64,000 bases of DNA from Lacrimispora amygdalina (GCF_003432035.1 NZ_QOHO01000049.1:1-64000); one strand, 5' to 3'; shown: positions 1 through 9,073, counted from the first letter of the stretch. Notes: generated by a model not told the origin, from the letters alone. Made by a program: numbers and translations.

Positions 1-406
1 ATGAATAATTCGGGTTTAATTTCTTTTTGTAGTCTTTCATTTTCCTGCCATCCAAAAGCAAAGGGAGCATGATGTTTTCTTCCACATTCAGGTTAGGAAT
101 CAGATTATAAAACTGAAATACAAATCCTATTTTCTGCCGCCGAAACCGGCTCATTTTTTCGTCTTCCAGGTGGGATATATCTGTGCCGTTGAGACGGATG
201 GAACCGCTTGTGGGAGAGTCAAGACCTCCAAGAATATAAAGCAGCGTGCTTTTCCCGGAACCGGAAGGTCCCATGATGGATAAAAATTCCCCCTGCTTTA
301 CTTGCAAAGACACATCTTTTAATACGTTGGTTATAGTATCGCCAAGCCGAAAATCTTTCACAATATGTCTGACTTCAACAGCGATGGAACCGGCTAATGG
401 TTTCAT
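1..406 (-). CDS. ABC transporter ATP-binding protein (partial, 3' end outside window)
   Basis: The first 135 codons of a LolD/MacB-type ABC ATPase read leftward off the window edge. The Walker A motif GPSGSGKST lies near residue 47 and the Q-loop FVFQFYNLIPN near residue 93. The signature, Walker B and H-loop are outside the window. The start ATG (404-406) has a GGAGG about 8 bases upstream. It lies 22 bases after the FtsX permease and would energise it. The family usually extrudes or senses peptides, antibiotics or lipoproteins using a membrane permease with large extracellular loops. The unusual order permease-then-ATPase follows a two-component system, which suggests an envelope-stress or antimicrobial-peptide module; the substrate is not knowable from sequence. 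Confidence 0.92.
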   Translation of the reverse strand, partial: MKPLAGSIAVEVRHIVKDFRLGDTITNVLKDVSLQVKQGEFLSIMGPSGSGKSTLLYILGGLDSPTSGSIRLNGTDISHLEDEKMSRFRRQKIGFVFQFYNLIPNLNVEENIMLPLLLDGRKMKDYKKKLNPNYS

Positions 407-428
407 GTGCAAAACCTCCAATCTCTTC

Positions 429-2906
429 TTAAAGTTTGATCTCTTCTATCAGTTTCATCTGCCGGCTTTTGAAAATTGGAATGACGGAACCGGACAAAGT
501 GATTAAAATTCCACTGGCCCCGGCCATTAGAAATGTTCTGGCACTAAGTGCCGGTACCATAGTGATTTTCGGCCCAGCCACAATAAAAATTATTTTTATC
601 TCCATATAGGATACAAATATCGCAATTATCGCTCCGATCATACCGCAGGAAAACCCCTCAATCAGTATCATTTTCATGTTTTGCCGGCTGCTTAGTCCAA
701 TCGATTTATACATGGCGATTGTACGGCGCTTTTGCATATAGTTAATGAGAAGATTATTAATAACACCGACCGCCGCAAGCAGCAAAATGAAGTAAGTCAT
801 GCTGTGCATAGGCTTTAAAAAGGCTCCGACTGTAGAATGGGTGTCTGCGTTAAATTCTTCCACCGTCCGGCTCCAGTTTGATGTATTTCCAAACAGGTCA
901 CGGATTTGAATCATGACTGCATCTGGATCAGCGGCTGTATAGGCTAAAAAGTCATAGCTTTCTTTGCCGAAATCAGAGGCTGCATAAAACGATGGAATCA
1001 CAGCTTCCACATCAGTTGCCCTCGATTTGAAACTGCCGGTTATAACATAAGAGCCGGCTGCGGTACCATTTGACAGAGTGAGCACATCTCCCACAGTAAA
1101 TCCCGTCCGCTTCAGACAACTTTCGCTTAATATCATGGTTCGATGGGCGGCAAATGCAGAAACGGCCTGCTCCTTCATAACGGGTTCTGTATAATGAAGT
1201 GCCAGCATGGAGCTATACCATTCCAGATTATCTGTTGCTTCAAGCCGTGAAAAAAGAATACCATTTCCATTTATTTCATTCTCGAACACATAGAGGGGCA
1301 GCACCTTTTCAACACCGTCCATATTTTTGACCTGATTTACAAACTCCGGAGTCATTTGCCCGTCTGCAAAACCCTGTAATTCTGCATCTCTAAATACGTC
1401 GCTGATATAGGTATTTACGAAATCGCCCACAACGCTGATTGCGATGACTGCAGAAATACTGATAAAAAGCAGTGTAATGTTCTGTGTGATATTTTTGTTG
1501 TCCCGCATGTTCCGGGCAGCGAGCCTGCCTATATTATTAAAAAGCAGACCGTATACGCATTCCAGTCCTTTAGAAATCAGATTTGTTAAAGGGGGAATGA
1601 CAAATATTGTTGCTGTAATCAGTCCTGATAAAGAAAAGCCGCCGGCCAGATTTAACATGTTTTCAGGAACAAACTTCGGAAAAATTATTGAAATCAGAAA
1701 CAATATAATCCCTGTTCCAATGATTATGTGCCGGGGAGGGGAACGCTCTTCAACGGTGCCAAGAACTACTTCCTTAATTGGAAGGCGGCTTGCCCGGTAC
1801 ACCGGAAGCCATGCACTAAGGAGAGAAACGGCTAAAGCCATAGTGAAGGAGATTATAATGCTGAACGGTGTAATAACTACGGGGATTTTAATTCCCTGTG
1901 GCAGAGATTTCCCCATACCCTGCAAAACCAGTTTCAGTACAAACATTCCAACAGGAATACCAGTCAGTCCGCCTGCGCTGCCATATAGCAGGCTTTCCAA
2001 AAGAAGAATACGGGTAACTGTTTTCCGGGTTGCTCCAATGCTGCGAAACGTTCCGATCACTGGTAACCGGTCTAATGTAATTACCTTGTAGCTGCTGTAA
2101 ATAATAAAAACGCTGATTGTGAGGGAGAAAAAGCTGATTAAAAAAAATGGCATGGATTTTTGCTTTGCGTCGGCTTTGATCTGTGCTTCATTTATAATCC
2201 CAGAGACCTGATATCTGCCGTCAGGTAGCACTGCCTCCAGCTCGTTTATCAGATCATCCGTAGAGATGCCTCTCGCAGGTTTTATTAATATCTCGCTGTA
2301 TCCATCTGTTTTCCCTGAAAGTCCGGACAACGTAGAAAGTGGTAAAAGAGCGGTCGCCCCCCGTGTTTTCCGCAGAAAAACAGTATCATAAGCAGCAATT
2401 TCAGCTACTTCAAAACGAACCGGAGTCCCCCCTGTCTGCAGAGTTATACTATCTCCTTTTTTAATTCCATACTTTAAAGTAAAACGGTCAGGAAGAATGA
2501 TTTTCCTGCCGGAGAAATCTGTGATTTCACCTCCATCGATCAGACGAGGCTTATTAATCTCATCAAGCTGTAACAGATCTGCTGCAATCAGATCGACTGT
2601 TTCATAATACCCGTTTTCGTGATAAATACAGCTTTGCTTCAGCACCCCCACTCTTGCGCCGATACAGGGTAAGTCGGGAATATCCCCGCTCCTGATGGTA
2701 CCCGGGTCTCCAGAAGCACTAATAGAAACCGTTGCACTTCCTGTCATACCCCGGGCCATTTTCTGCTGGGCACTTTCATAGGAAGCGGCAAGAGAAAAAG
2801 ATACGAACAGCAATGTGGAAGAAAGAAGAATTGACAGCAGCATAACAGCGGTTCTTGCTTTGTGCTCTTTTACATTAATCAAAATGTATTTTAGTATTAC
2901 TTTCAA
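429..2906 (-). CDS. FtsX-like ABC transporter permease
   Basis: A permease of about 825 residues with the FtsX/MacB layout. It has an N-terminal transmembrane helix (LLSILLSSTLLFVSFSL), a large extracytoplasmic domain, a three-helix FtsX block in the middle (near FFLISFFSLTISVFIIYSS), a second extracytoplasmic region, and a final FtsX block (MTYFILLLAAVGVINNLL, then ISLSG-type helix). An open reading frame continues upstream, but its extra 39 residues look non-coding and include promoter and operator DNA. The TTG at 2904-2906 with AGCAGGTG upstream gives the expected FtsX start LKVILKYILINVKEHK. It pairs with the ATPase at 1-406 and is probably controlled by the kinase and regulator encoded upstream. 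Substrate unknown. Confidence 0.9.
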   Translation of the reverse strand: MKVILKYILINVKEHKARTAVMLLSILLSSTLLFVSFSLAASYESAQQKMARGMTGSATVSISASGDPGTIRSGDIPDLPCIGARVGVLKQSCIYHENGYYETVDLIAADLLQLDEINKPRLIDGGEITDFSGRKIILPDRFTLKYGIKKGDSITLQTGGTPVRFEVAEIAAYDTVFLRKTRGATALLPLSTLSGLSGKTDGYSEILIKPARGISTDDLINELEAVLPDGRYQVSGIINEAQIKADAKQKSMPFFLISFFSLTISVFIIYSSYKVITLDRLPVIGTFRSIGATRKTVTRILLLESLLYGSAGGLTGIPVGMFVLKLVLQGMGKSLPQGIKIPVVITPFSIIISFTMALAVSLLSAWLPVYRASRLPIKEVVLGTVEERSPPRHIIIGTGIILFLISIIFPKFVPENMLNLAGGFSLSGLITATIFVIPPLTNLISKGLECVYGLLFNNIGRLAARNMRDNKNITQNITLLFISISAVIAISVVGDFVNTYISDVFRDAELQGFADGQMTPEFVNQVKNMDGVEKVLPLYVFENEINGNGILFSRLEATDNLEWYSSMLALHYTEPVMKEQAVSAFAAHRTMILSESCLKRTGFTVGDVLTLSNGTAAGSYVITGSFKSRATDVEAVIPSFYAASDFGKESYDFLAYTAADPDAVMIQIRDLFGNTSNWSRTVEEFNADTHSTVGAFLKPMHSMTYFILLLAAVGVINNLLINYMQKRRTIAMYKSIGLSSRQNMKMILIEGFSCGMIGAIIAIFVSYMEIKIIFIVAGPKITMVPALSARTFLMAGASGILITLSGSVIPIFKSRQMKLIEEIKL

Positions 2907-2997
2907 CGAAACACCTGCTTTCTGATGGAAACAGACCATTAACAGGTCTGTCCCATCTGTATTCTGGCTTGAATGACACATAAAAAGGCTGGCAGCT

Positions 2998-3062
2998 ATC
3001 ATAATTAAATGATAAACTGCCAACCTTAATCAGTGTTTCAGGCAACCTTAATTAACCTTAAT
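2998..3062 (-). promoter_or_regulatory. Promoter with three phased ATTAAGGTT repeats (candidate response-regulator operator)
   Basis: On the minus strand ATTAAGGTT occurs three times, at 3054-3062, 3044-3052 and 3022-3030. The spacings are 10 and 22 bases, so all three lie on one helix face. The last copy overlaps the -35 position of a -10 TATGAT at 2998-3003 (17-base spacer). OmpR-type regulators typically bind such direct repeats. The first copy covers the kinase stop codon. Confidence 0.6.
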
Positions 3063-4470
3063 TTATGGGAAACTGTATTTGAAAAGAAGATCCGATGTCC
3101 GGTATGCTGGATACGGCAATGATGCCTCCGTGAAGCTCTACAATGCTTTTTGCTATGGCGAGTCCTAATCCCGTTCCATCAGACCTGTGTTCTGTATTAG
3201 TTCCACGATAGTAACGCTGAAAGAGGGAGGGCGTTTCTGCTGCTGACATTCCCCTTCCGTTATCGGTCACAATAATCTGAAGCAGGGTATCAGAAACGGA
3301 TATTTGCAGAGCAACTGCCGTATTTTCATCGCCATGGACAAATGCGTTAAGAATGATATTTTGAAATACTCTTGTTAAAAGTATTGGATCGAATGAAAAT
3401 AAAATCGTTTCCACGGAAGTTTCAAAGTCTATTATACGTTGCTCATATTCTGGATTATTTAAGATATCAATTACCAGTTCTTTTAAGAAACGTATGAAAT
3501 TTTGCTCCTGCAGTTTCAGGGGAATCATACCATTATCTAATTGATAGGTTAATTTCATTTCATCAATCAGCGCTTCCATATAAGCGGCATTTTTTAATAT
3601 AACCTGCGAATATCGTTTGCATTGTTCCTCCGTTTTGGTGCCATTCTCCTGTAATAGTTCGGCATAGCCTTTTATGGGCGATAAGGGTGTTTTCAAATCA
3701 TGGGTAATGTTAGCGATCCAATCTTCCCGCATTTTTTCAATTTGTCTGAGAAGCCTGTCGCTTTCTCTAATCTCTGAATCCAGAGTGTTCAGGCTATCAT
3801 ATAGGTCCTTGTAAGCACCGTGAACTTTAATTGGAAGATAATTGCGTACCGAAATTTCTCTGATGGAAGTTATTAAGCGGTTCATGATGTGTGTAGTCCA
3901 GAATCCATAAATAATACCGGAAATTAGAACAACCGTAAACAACATACCGAGAATAAGAATGACAATTGTTTTTCCTCCTGTAAACCTGTCTCCATTGAGA
4001 TACATGGTTATTTTGGTAATCATCATAGGAAAATGTAGAATATAGACGTAGTCATTTCCATTGTTTGTAACCGTTCCGATGAAAGCTGTTGTATTGCTGC
4101 CTTTTAACTGTCCTGTCTGATAAAGCTTAAAAAGCTCTGTATTGGAGTATGTCAGATCAGCCTGATCCGGTTTTTCATAGCTGAATATTTCATTGCCGGA
4201 ATGATCTAAAATCTGCAGCCCGATATCATTTTTCTGCATCAGTTCCAGTCCCGGCTGCCGGATTTGTGCTTTCTCATTGATAAATATAATATATTCCCTG
4301 AAATTCTCCGTAAATGATTTGGGCCAGTCGCTTCTTGTGGTGGTGCCAGTGGAGGTTTTAACGGTAATCAATAAGTAAAAGAGAGCAAATGATGCGGCTA
4401 TCGTTCCAAGCAGCGACAGAAAGAAAATCAGATAAATATGAAAAGTGGTGAAGTATCCGGATTTTTTCAT
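3058..4470 (-). CDS. Two-component sensor histidine kinase
   Basis: A 470-residue membrane kinase. A transmembrane helix at about 11-37 and another at about 168-192 flank an extracellular sensor region of roughly 130 residues. The H-box ITHDLKTPLSP carries the phospho-acceptor His257. The ATPase domain shows the N-box (NIILNAFVHGD), the G1 box (VTDNGRGMS) and the G2 box (GTGLGLAIAKS). The start ATG directly abuts the stop codon of the response regulator gene, with GAGG in the end of that gene, so the two are translationally linked. The signal is unknown. Its position beside an FtsX-type ABC transporter suggests that the transporter genes are its output. Confidence 0.95.
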   Translation of the reverse strand: MKKSGYFTTFHIYLIFFLSLLGTIAASFALFYLLITVKTSTGTTTRSDWPKSFTENFREYIIFINEKAQIRQPGLELMQKNDIGLQILDHSGNEIFSYEKPDQADLTYSNTELFKLYQTGQLKGSNTTAFIGTVTNNGNDYVYILHFPMMITKITMYLNGDRFTGGKTIVILILGMLFTVVLISGIIYGFWTTHIMNRLITSIREISVRNYLPIKVHGAYKDLYDSLNTLDSEIRESDRLLRQIEKMREDWIANITHDLKTPLSPIKGYAELLQENGTKTEEQCKRYSQVILKNAAYMEALIDEMKLTYQLDNGMIPLKLQEQNFIRFLKELVIDILNNPEYEQRIIDFETSVETILFSFDPILLTRVFQNIILNAFVHGDENTAVALQISVSDTLLQIIVTDNGRGMSAAETPSLFQRYYRGTNTEHRSDGTGLGLAIAKSIVELHGGIIAVSSIPDIGSSFQIQFPIN

Positions 4471-5181
4471 CTAATCAGTCCTCTTCTTTAATTTGTATCC
4501 CAGGCCTTTTACTGTAATCAGCTGTTGGGGATTTGAGGGTGTATCCTCGATTTTTTCGCGGATATGCCGGATATGAACCATAATGGTATTATCACAAATG
4601 CTGCTGTAATCACCCCAGACCTGTTCGTACAGGCGCTCTTTGCTGATGATTTTATCCGTGTTTTCCATTAGATAAGACAATAACAGAAATTCACGCCCGG
4701 TCAGATTGATTTCCTGCCCTGACTTATAGACCCGGCAGCTTTCTTTATCAAGAGTAAGAGAGCCGGCATTTAAAATCACCACGTTTCCCAACCCGGGTGC
4801 AGCCTGATACTGCTGGCGGCGAAGCTGCGCTTTGATGCGGAAAACAACTTCCCGTGGGCTGAATGGTTTTGTAATATAATCGTCACCTCCGCAGGAAAGC
4901 CCCAGAATTTTATCAATATCATCATTTTTAGAGGAAAGAAACAGGATGGAGCAGTAGGAGAATTCCCGTATTTTTCTGCACACCTCCAGTCCGTCAAAAT
5001 CAGGAAGCATAACATCCAGCACAACAACGTCAGGCTGAAACTCCCGGCAGATTCGTAACGCTTCAAGACCTGTATATGCTTTCTCAATGACATGAAAACC
5101 ATCCTGCTGCAACACTTCCTGTATCAGATTGACAATATCTCTTTCGTCATCTACCAATAAAATTTTGCTGTTCATTTCCAT
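4471..5181 (-). CDS. OmpR/PhoB-family response regulator
   Basis: A 236-residue regulator: receiver domain with acidic pocket DD at 11-12, phospho-acceptor Asp56 (VVVLDVMLP) and Lys105 (YITKPF), then a C-terminal winged helix (LTGREFLLLSYLMEN, followed by TIMVHIRHIREKIED). The reading frame is open to 5226, but the ATG at 5179-5181 (MEMNSKILLVDD) has a strong GAGGGGGG seven bases upstream and gives the normal N-terminus. It is the first gene of the pair with the kinase and has its own promoter at 5212-5240. Inferred targets are the repeats upstream of the FtsX permease. Confidence 0.95.
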   Translation of the reverse strand: MEMNSKILLVDDERDIVNLIQEVLQQDGFHVIEKAYTGLEALRICREFQPDVVVLDVMLPDFDGLEVCRKIREFSYCSILFLSSKNDDIDKILGLSCGGDDYITKPFSPREVVFRIKAQLRRQQYQAAPGLGNVVILNAGSLTLDKESCRVYKSGQEINLTGREFLLLSYLMENTDKIISKERLYEQVWGDYSSICDNTIMVHIRHIREKIEDTPSNPQQLITVKGLGYKLKKRTD

Positions 5182-5211
5182 ATAGATACCCCCCTCTATC
5201 CTGATAGAACC

Positions 5212-5240
5212 ATCATATACGGTCAAACAGATAATATCAA
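5212..5240 (-). promoter_or_regulatory. Sigma-A-type promoter for the two-component genes
   Basis: On the minus strand TTGATA (5235-5240), a 17-base spacer and TATGAT (5212-5217), about 30 bases before the preferred start of the response regulator. Confidence 0.6.
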
Positions 5241-5256
5241 CAGGGAGTTTTTTTGT

Positions 5257-6138
5257 TCATGGTAATGATTTACTTTTTACCAGTTCCATAAAATGCAGCA
5301 TTACCGGATTTAAATACTTATTCTGATGATAAATTATCTGATATTCCCGCTTCAGTTCAACACCCTGCAGGTGCAGGGCAAACAGCGTTCCCTTTTCCAG
5401 GTATCCGGACACCTGGTGTTCCGGCAGTATGGCAATTCCAAGATTTGTATAAGCTCCCCATATGATTGCTTCAATGCTGGTGCTTTCGAGGACAGGGCGT
5501 AGGATAAAATCATGCAGGTGAAAGGCAGATTCAGCCAGTTTTCTGGTCTGACTGCCTTTTTCTCTTAATAGAAAACGTTCTTCTTTTAAGTCCTCCAGTG
5601 TTATTTTCGCTTTCTGTGCCAACGGGTGGGAAGGACTGCAAACTAAAATTAACTGTTCTTTGGCAAATGGTTCAGTCAGCATTTTATCAGAGCTGCTTAC
5701 TCCCTCGGTAAGAGCCAGATCAAGCTGATTCTCCAGGATAGCGGTTTCGATTCTGTCGGAAGTGTCAACCTTTATATATGGCATGGGAACCTGACCACTT
5801 TCCGTAAAACAGTGAATGATATCAGGCATCAGGCAGGCTCCGATGGTGCTGGAAAATCCGATCCGCAGCGGGGTGGTTTGGTCCTGCTTTTTAAACTCCG
5901 AATCCATTTCCTGATAAAGTGAGGTGATGTGGGAGGCAAATTCATATAAATGGCGGGCAGCACTGGTCTTTTGAATCCCCCTCCCGGCCCGTTCAAACAA
6001 CCGGATGGAATACTCATTTTCCAGTTCCCGGATTGCCAGACTCACCGCGGGCTGGCTGATATTCAGCTTGTTTGCAGCAGCAGTAATGCTTTCTTCCTTA
6101 TAGACCGTGACAAAGATCATCAATGTTTTAATGGACAT
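5257..6138 (-). CDS. LysR-family transcriptional regulator
   Basis: A 293-residue LysR protein. The N-terminal winged helix-turn-helix reads MSIKTLMIFVTVYKEESITAAANKLNISQPAVSLAIRELE when joined across short segments. The C-terminal half is the periplasmic-binding-protein-like effector domain (TPLRIGFSSTIGACLMP onward). The ATG at 6136-6138 has AGGAGG seven bases upstream; the longer upstream open frame is intergenic. It diverges from the sulfate uptake and activation operon, as CysB, Cbl and CysL regulators often do. It is therefore a candidate activator of that operon responding to sulfur status; the effector is unknown. A palindrome lies between the genes. Confidence 0.93.
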   Translation of the reverse strand: MSIKTLMIFVTVYKEESITAAANKLNISQPAVSLAIRELENEYSIRLFERAGRGIQKTSAARHLYEFASHITSLYQEMDSEFKKQDQTTPLRIGFSSTIGACLMPDIIHCFTESGQVPMPYIKVDTSDRIETAILENQLDLALTEGVSSSDKMLTEPFAKEQLILVCSPSHPLAQKAKITLEDLKEERFLLREKGSQTRKLAESAFHLHDFILRPVLESTSIEAIIWGAYTNLGIAILPEHQVSGYLEKGTLFALHLQGVELKREYQIIYHQNKYLNPVMLHFMELVKSKSLP

Positions 6139-6151
6139 GATTTCCTCCTGA

Positions 6152-6184
6152 ATATCATATTTACATACTGGTAATATATGATAT
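6152..6184. promoter_or_regulatory. Palindrome, candidate LysR autoregulatory operator
   Basis: ATATCATATTTAC (6152-6164) faces GTAATATATGATAT (6171-6184) across six bases, an almost perfect inverted repeat starting 14 bases upstream of the lysR start codon. It contains the TTTAC/GTAA core that recurs in the palindrome at 6262-6277. Confidence 0.5.
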
Positions 6185-6261
6185 ATAAGCAAAAAAATAT
6201 GGTTATAGGGGAATAGATAAGGAAATTCTAACATATAGTGAAAGAAAAAGCAATAACATAC

Positions 6262-6290
6262 TTTACAAATATGTAAATAGGGATTAAACT
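6262..6290 (+). promoter_or_regulatory. Promoter of the sulfate operon with embedded palindrome
   Basis: TTTACA (6262-6267), a 17-base spacer and TAAACT (6285-6290) form a sigma-A-type promoter. The -35 hexamer is the left arm of a perfect inverted repeat TTTACA-AATA-TGTAAA (6262-6277), so a dimeric regulator could bind over it. The predicted transcript starts about 30 bases before the first gene. Confidence 0.55.
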
Positions 6291-6325
6291 TCCAGATAAC
6301 ACACGTAGCATGCGGAGGTTCATGA

Positions 6326-7357
6326 ATGAGAAAAAGAGGAAAAAAGCGGGCAGCAGCCCTGGTGCTGATTATCACAGCTGCAGTAATGTCTGCAGGATGT
6401 GCCAGGCGGGCAGATTCCGGAAAAGACGGAACAATCACAATCACCAATGTTTCTTATGATCCCACCAGAGAGTTTTATCAGGAGTACAACAAAATCTTTG
6501 AATCCTATTACAGGGACACCTATCAAACCGGAATAACGGTGGTGCAGTCCCACGGTGGATCGGGCAGTCAGGCACGTTCGGTCATAGAAGGGGCAAAAGC
6601 AGATGTGGTGACTCTGGCTCTGGCCCATGATATTGGCATGATTGAAAAGTCCGGTTTGATTGATTCCGGATGGATTAAGGAATTTGAGGGAAATTCATCA
6701 CCTTATACCTCTGCCATCGTGTTTCTGGTGAGGAAAGGGAATGAAAAAAAGATAAAGGACTGGTCTGATCTGATTAAACCAGGTGTGGAGATTATTACCC
6801 CGGATCCAAAGAGCAGCGGGGGGGCAAGCTGGAATTTCCTGGCTGCATGGCAGTACGCGAAAGTCACCTTTCATGGAGACGAGGAAAAAATGAAATCCTT
6901 TGCGGCAGACCTTTTTAAAAATGTTTCTGTTATGGATTCAGGGGCGAGGGGAGCCACCACTACTTTTGTGGAAAACGGGCAGGGAGATGTGCTGATTGCC
7001 TGGGAGAATGAAGCCATTAATACGGTGAAAGAGTATCCGGATCAATATGAAGTTATCACTCCCGGCATCAGTATTCTTGCAGAGCCCAGTGTGGCGGTGG
7101 TGGATGAAAACGCCCGCAGAGACGGAGCAGAGAAGGTTTCTGAGGAATACTTAAAATACCTCTATTCCGATGAAGCTCAGAGGCTGATCGGCGAATACGG
7201 ATACAGACCTTCCAATAAAAAGATTCTTTCTGAATTTTCCGAAAAGTTCGATCTTAATGTAAATCTTTGTACCATTGATGATTTTGGCGGCTGGGATACC
7301 GCCTATGAAACCTTTTTTGCAGACGGTGGAATCTTCGACCAGATTTACGAAAATTAG
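6326..7357 (+). CDS. sbp: Sulfate/thiosulfate-binding lipoprotein of ABC transporter
   Basis: A 343-residue substrate-binding protein. A basic N-terminus and hydrophobic segment end in a lipobox MSAGC with lipidated Cys25, so it is anchored outside the membrane. The Sbp/CysP signature follows: SHGGSGSQARSVIEGAKADVVTLAL (in two adjoining pieces), then GVEIITPDPKSSGGASWNFLAAW. The start ATG has GGAGG eight bases upstream. It is the first gene of an operon with two permeases, an ATPase and sulfate-activation enzymes. It would deliver sulfate or thiosulfate to CysT/CysW. Thiosulfate versus sulfate preference cannot be decided from sequence. Confidence 0.95.
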   Translation: MRKRGKKRAAALVLIITAAVMSAGCARRADSGKDGTITITNVSYDPTREFYQEYNKIFESYYRDTYQTGITVVQSHGGSGSQARSVIEGAKADVVTLALAHDIGMIEKSGLIDSGWIKEFEGNSSPYTSAIVFLVRKGNEKKIKDWSDLIKPGVEIITPDPKSSGGASWNFLAAWQYAKVTFHGDEEKMKSFAADLFKNVSVMDSGARGATTTFVENGQGDVLIAWENEAINTVKEYPDQYEVITPGISILAEPSVAVVDENARRDGAEKVSEEYLKYLYSDEAQRLIGEYGYRPSNKKILSEFSEKFDLNVNLCTIDDFGGWDTAYETFFADGGIFDQIYEN

Positions 7358-7372
7358 AGGGAGGAAAGTCAG

Positions 7373-8224
7373 ATGACAAAACAGTCAGATCCAACAGGAA
7401 AAAGCCAGCGTGTCATACCGGGATTCGGGCTGAGTATGGGAATTACACTGTTCATGCTTTCGGGCATTATACTCATTCCACTTGCGTCAGTGCTGGTATA
7501 TTCCTTTCAGTTATCCCCCCGGGAGTTTATAAGCCTGATTACAAAGACCAATGTGGTAAATGCGTTTAAAACCAGCCTGCTCTGTTCCCTTTTTGCCGCA
7601 TTTGTAAACAGTGTGTTCGGGCTGATTCTCGCCTGGGTTCTGGTGCGTTACGAGTTTCCAGGCAAACGGATTATGGATGGGCTCATTGAACTCCCATTTG
7701 CCCTCCCCACTGCAGTAGCAGGAATCACTTTGTCCAAGCTGTATTCAGATACGGGGATTATGGGCCGATTTCTTGGATCGTTGGGGATAAAAGCGGCATA
7801 TACGAAGACCGGACTGACCATCGCCCTGATTTTTATTGGAATACCATTTGTGGTGCGGTCTATTCAGCCGGTACTTGAGACCCTTGATCCACGGTATGAG
7901 GAGGCGGCTGCAATTTTAGGAGCCGGGAAATTTCATACGTTTAGAAGGGTAATTCTGCCGGAGCTTGGCCCTGCGCTTCTGACTGGATTCGGTCTTGCCT
8001 TTGCAAGAGGCGTGGGGGAATATGGCAGCGTGATCTACATATCCGGAAACAACGCCAGGAATCAGACACAGGTGGTATCTTATGTGATCATGCAGAAACT
8101 GAACTATGTGGATTATCCCGGGGCGACGGCGATTGCTCTGGTGATGCTTTTCCTGTCCTTTCTGGTTTTACTGTTTGTAAATATGATTCAGGTGCATCAG
8201 GCGAAGCGCACCAGCTGCTTATAG
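7373..8224 (+). CDS. cysT: Sulfate ABC transporter permease CysT
   Basis: A 283-residue inner-membrane permease with about six hydrophobic helices. The EAA loop (EEAAAILGAGKFHTFRRVILPELGP, split here by family register) couples it to the ATPase. The family hallmark of the CysT/CysU subunit is visible in PFALPTAVAGITLSKLY and ARGVGEYGSVIYISGN. It starts 15 bases after the binding protein with a GGAGG site and is followed 12 bases later by cysW. It forms the heterodimeric channel with CysW. Confidence 0.95.
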   Translation: MTKQSDPTGKSQRVIPGFGLSMGITLFMLSGIILIPLASVLVYSFQLSPREFISLITKTNVVNAFKTSLLCSLFAAFVNSVFGLILAWVLVRYEFPGKRIMDGLIELPFALPTAVAGITLSKLYSDTGIMGRFLGSLGIKAAYTKTGLTIALIFIGIPFVVRSIQPVLETLDPRYEEAAAILGAGKFHTFRRVILPELGPALLTGFGLAFARGVGEYGSVIYISGNNARNQTQVVSYVIMQKLNYVDYPGATAIALVMLFLSFLVLLFVNMIQVHQAKRTSCL

Positions 8225-8236
8225 GAGGGTAAATGG

Positions 8237-9073
8237 ATGAAAATAAAAGGTAAATGGATTCTCATTGGAATCAGTACGTTATTTCTTTTTTTCATGCTGG
8301 TCCTGCCTCTGATCTCAGTCATTGTCAATTCACTGAAAGAGGGTATGGGCTTTTATTTAAAATCATTGGCTGCCCCTTCTGTAAAATCAGCGTTTGGGGT
8401 CACTGTGCTGGCAGCTGTGACTGCAGTCGCCGTCAATACCATCTTTGGGATCGCGGCAGCATGGCTGATAACCAGATTTTCGTTTAAAGGAAAGCAGATT
8501 CTTTCTGCAGTCATTGACATTCCATTTTCCATCTCTCCCGTGATTGCAGGGCTTGCCTTTTTAATGACATTCGGGAGAATGGGATGGGCGGGAGGTCTGA
8601 TTGCCAGACTTAATGAGGCTATTGGAACAAATATCCAGATCGTATTTGCCGTTCCCGGGGTGGTGCTTGCGACTGTATTTGTCACATTTCCATTTGTATC
8701 AAGGGAAATCATACCGGTTCTTCTTTCCATAGGAAAAGAAGAGGAAGAAGCGGCGGCGCTTATGGGGGCAGATGGATTTACCATATTCCGGAAGATTACG
8801 TTTCCTCATATACGCTGGGCACTTCTTTATGGGGTGATTCTCTGTACGGCAAGGGCACTTGGAGAGTTCGGGGCTGTCCATGCTTTGTCAAAAACCAGAG
8901 GGGAGACATTTACTCTTCCTCTTGAAATCGATGCCCTTTATCTTTCCAATTCATCGGAATCCATTACCTCGGCATTTGCGGTTTCTTCCATTCTGGTTCT
9001 TATGGCGGTGGCAGTGCTGATCATACGGAATGTGGCGGAGCATCAGGCAAAAAAAAGTGAGGCAAAGCAGTAG
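8237..9073 (+). CDS. cysW: Sulfate ABC transporter permease CysW
   Basis: A 278-residue membrane permease of the CysW type. The N-terminal helix (WILIGISTLFLFFMLVLPLISV) is followed by the conserved DIPFSISPVIAGLAF segment, an EAA loop (EEEAAALMGADGFTIFRKI) and ARALGEFGAVHALS. Two ATGs lie close together at 8233 and 8237; only 8237 is in frame and has GGAGGGT upstream. It lies within the sulfate operon and partners CysT. Confidence 0.95.
   Translation: MKIKGKWILIGISTLFLFFMLVLPLISVIVNSLKEGMGFYLKSLAAPSVKSAFGVTVLAAVTAVAVNTIFGIAAAWLITRFSFKGKQILSAVIDIPFSISPVIAGLAFLMTFGRMGWAGGLIARLNEAIGTNIQIVFAVPGVVLATVFVTFPFVSREIIPVLLSIGKEEEEAAALMGADGFTIFRKITFPHIRWALLYGVILCTARALGEFGAVHALSKTRGETFTLPLEIDALYLSNSSESITSAFAVSSILVLMAVAVLIIRNVAEHQAKKSEAKQ

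Noticed and set aside
246-506. Plus-strand open frame over the ABC ATPase and FtsX genes
   Set aside because: It is antisense to two well-supported minus-strand genes and has no ribosome site or family match.
429-3023. Longer FtsX permease beginning at 3023
   Set aside because: The extra 39 residues come from promoter and operator DNA, lack a ribosome site and do not look like a permease N-terminus; TTG 2906 is better.
6139-6447. N-terminal extension of the LysR protein
   Set aside because: It would cover the divergent promoter and the start of sbp; ATG 6138 has a perfect AGGAGG and gives the standard LysR start.
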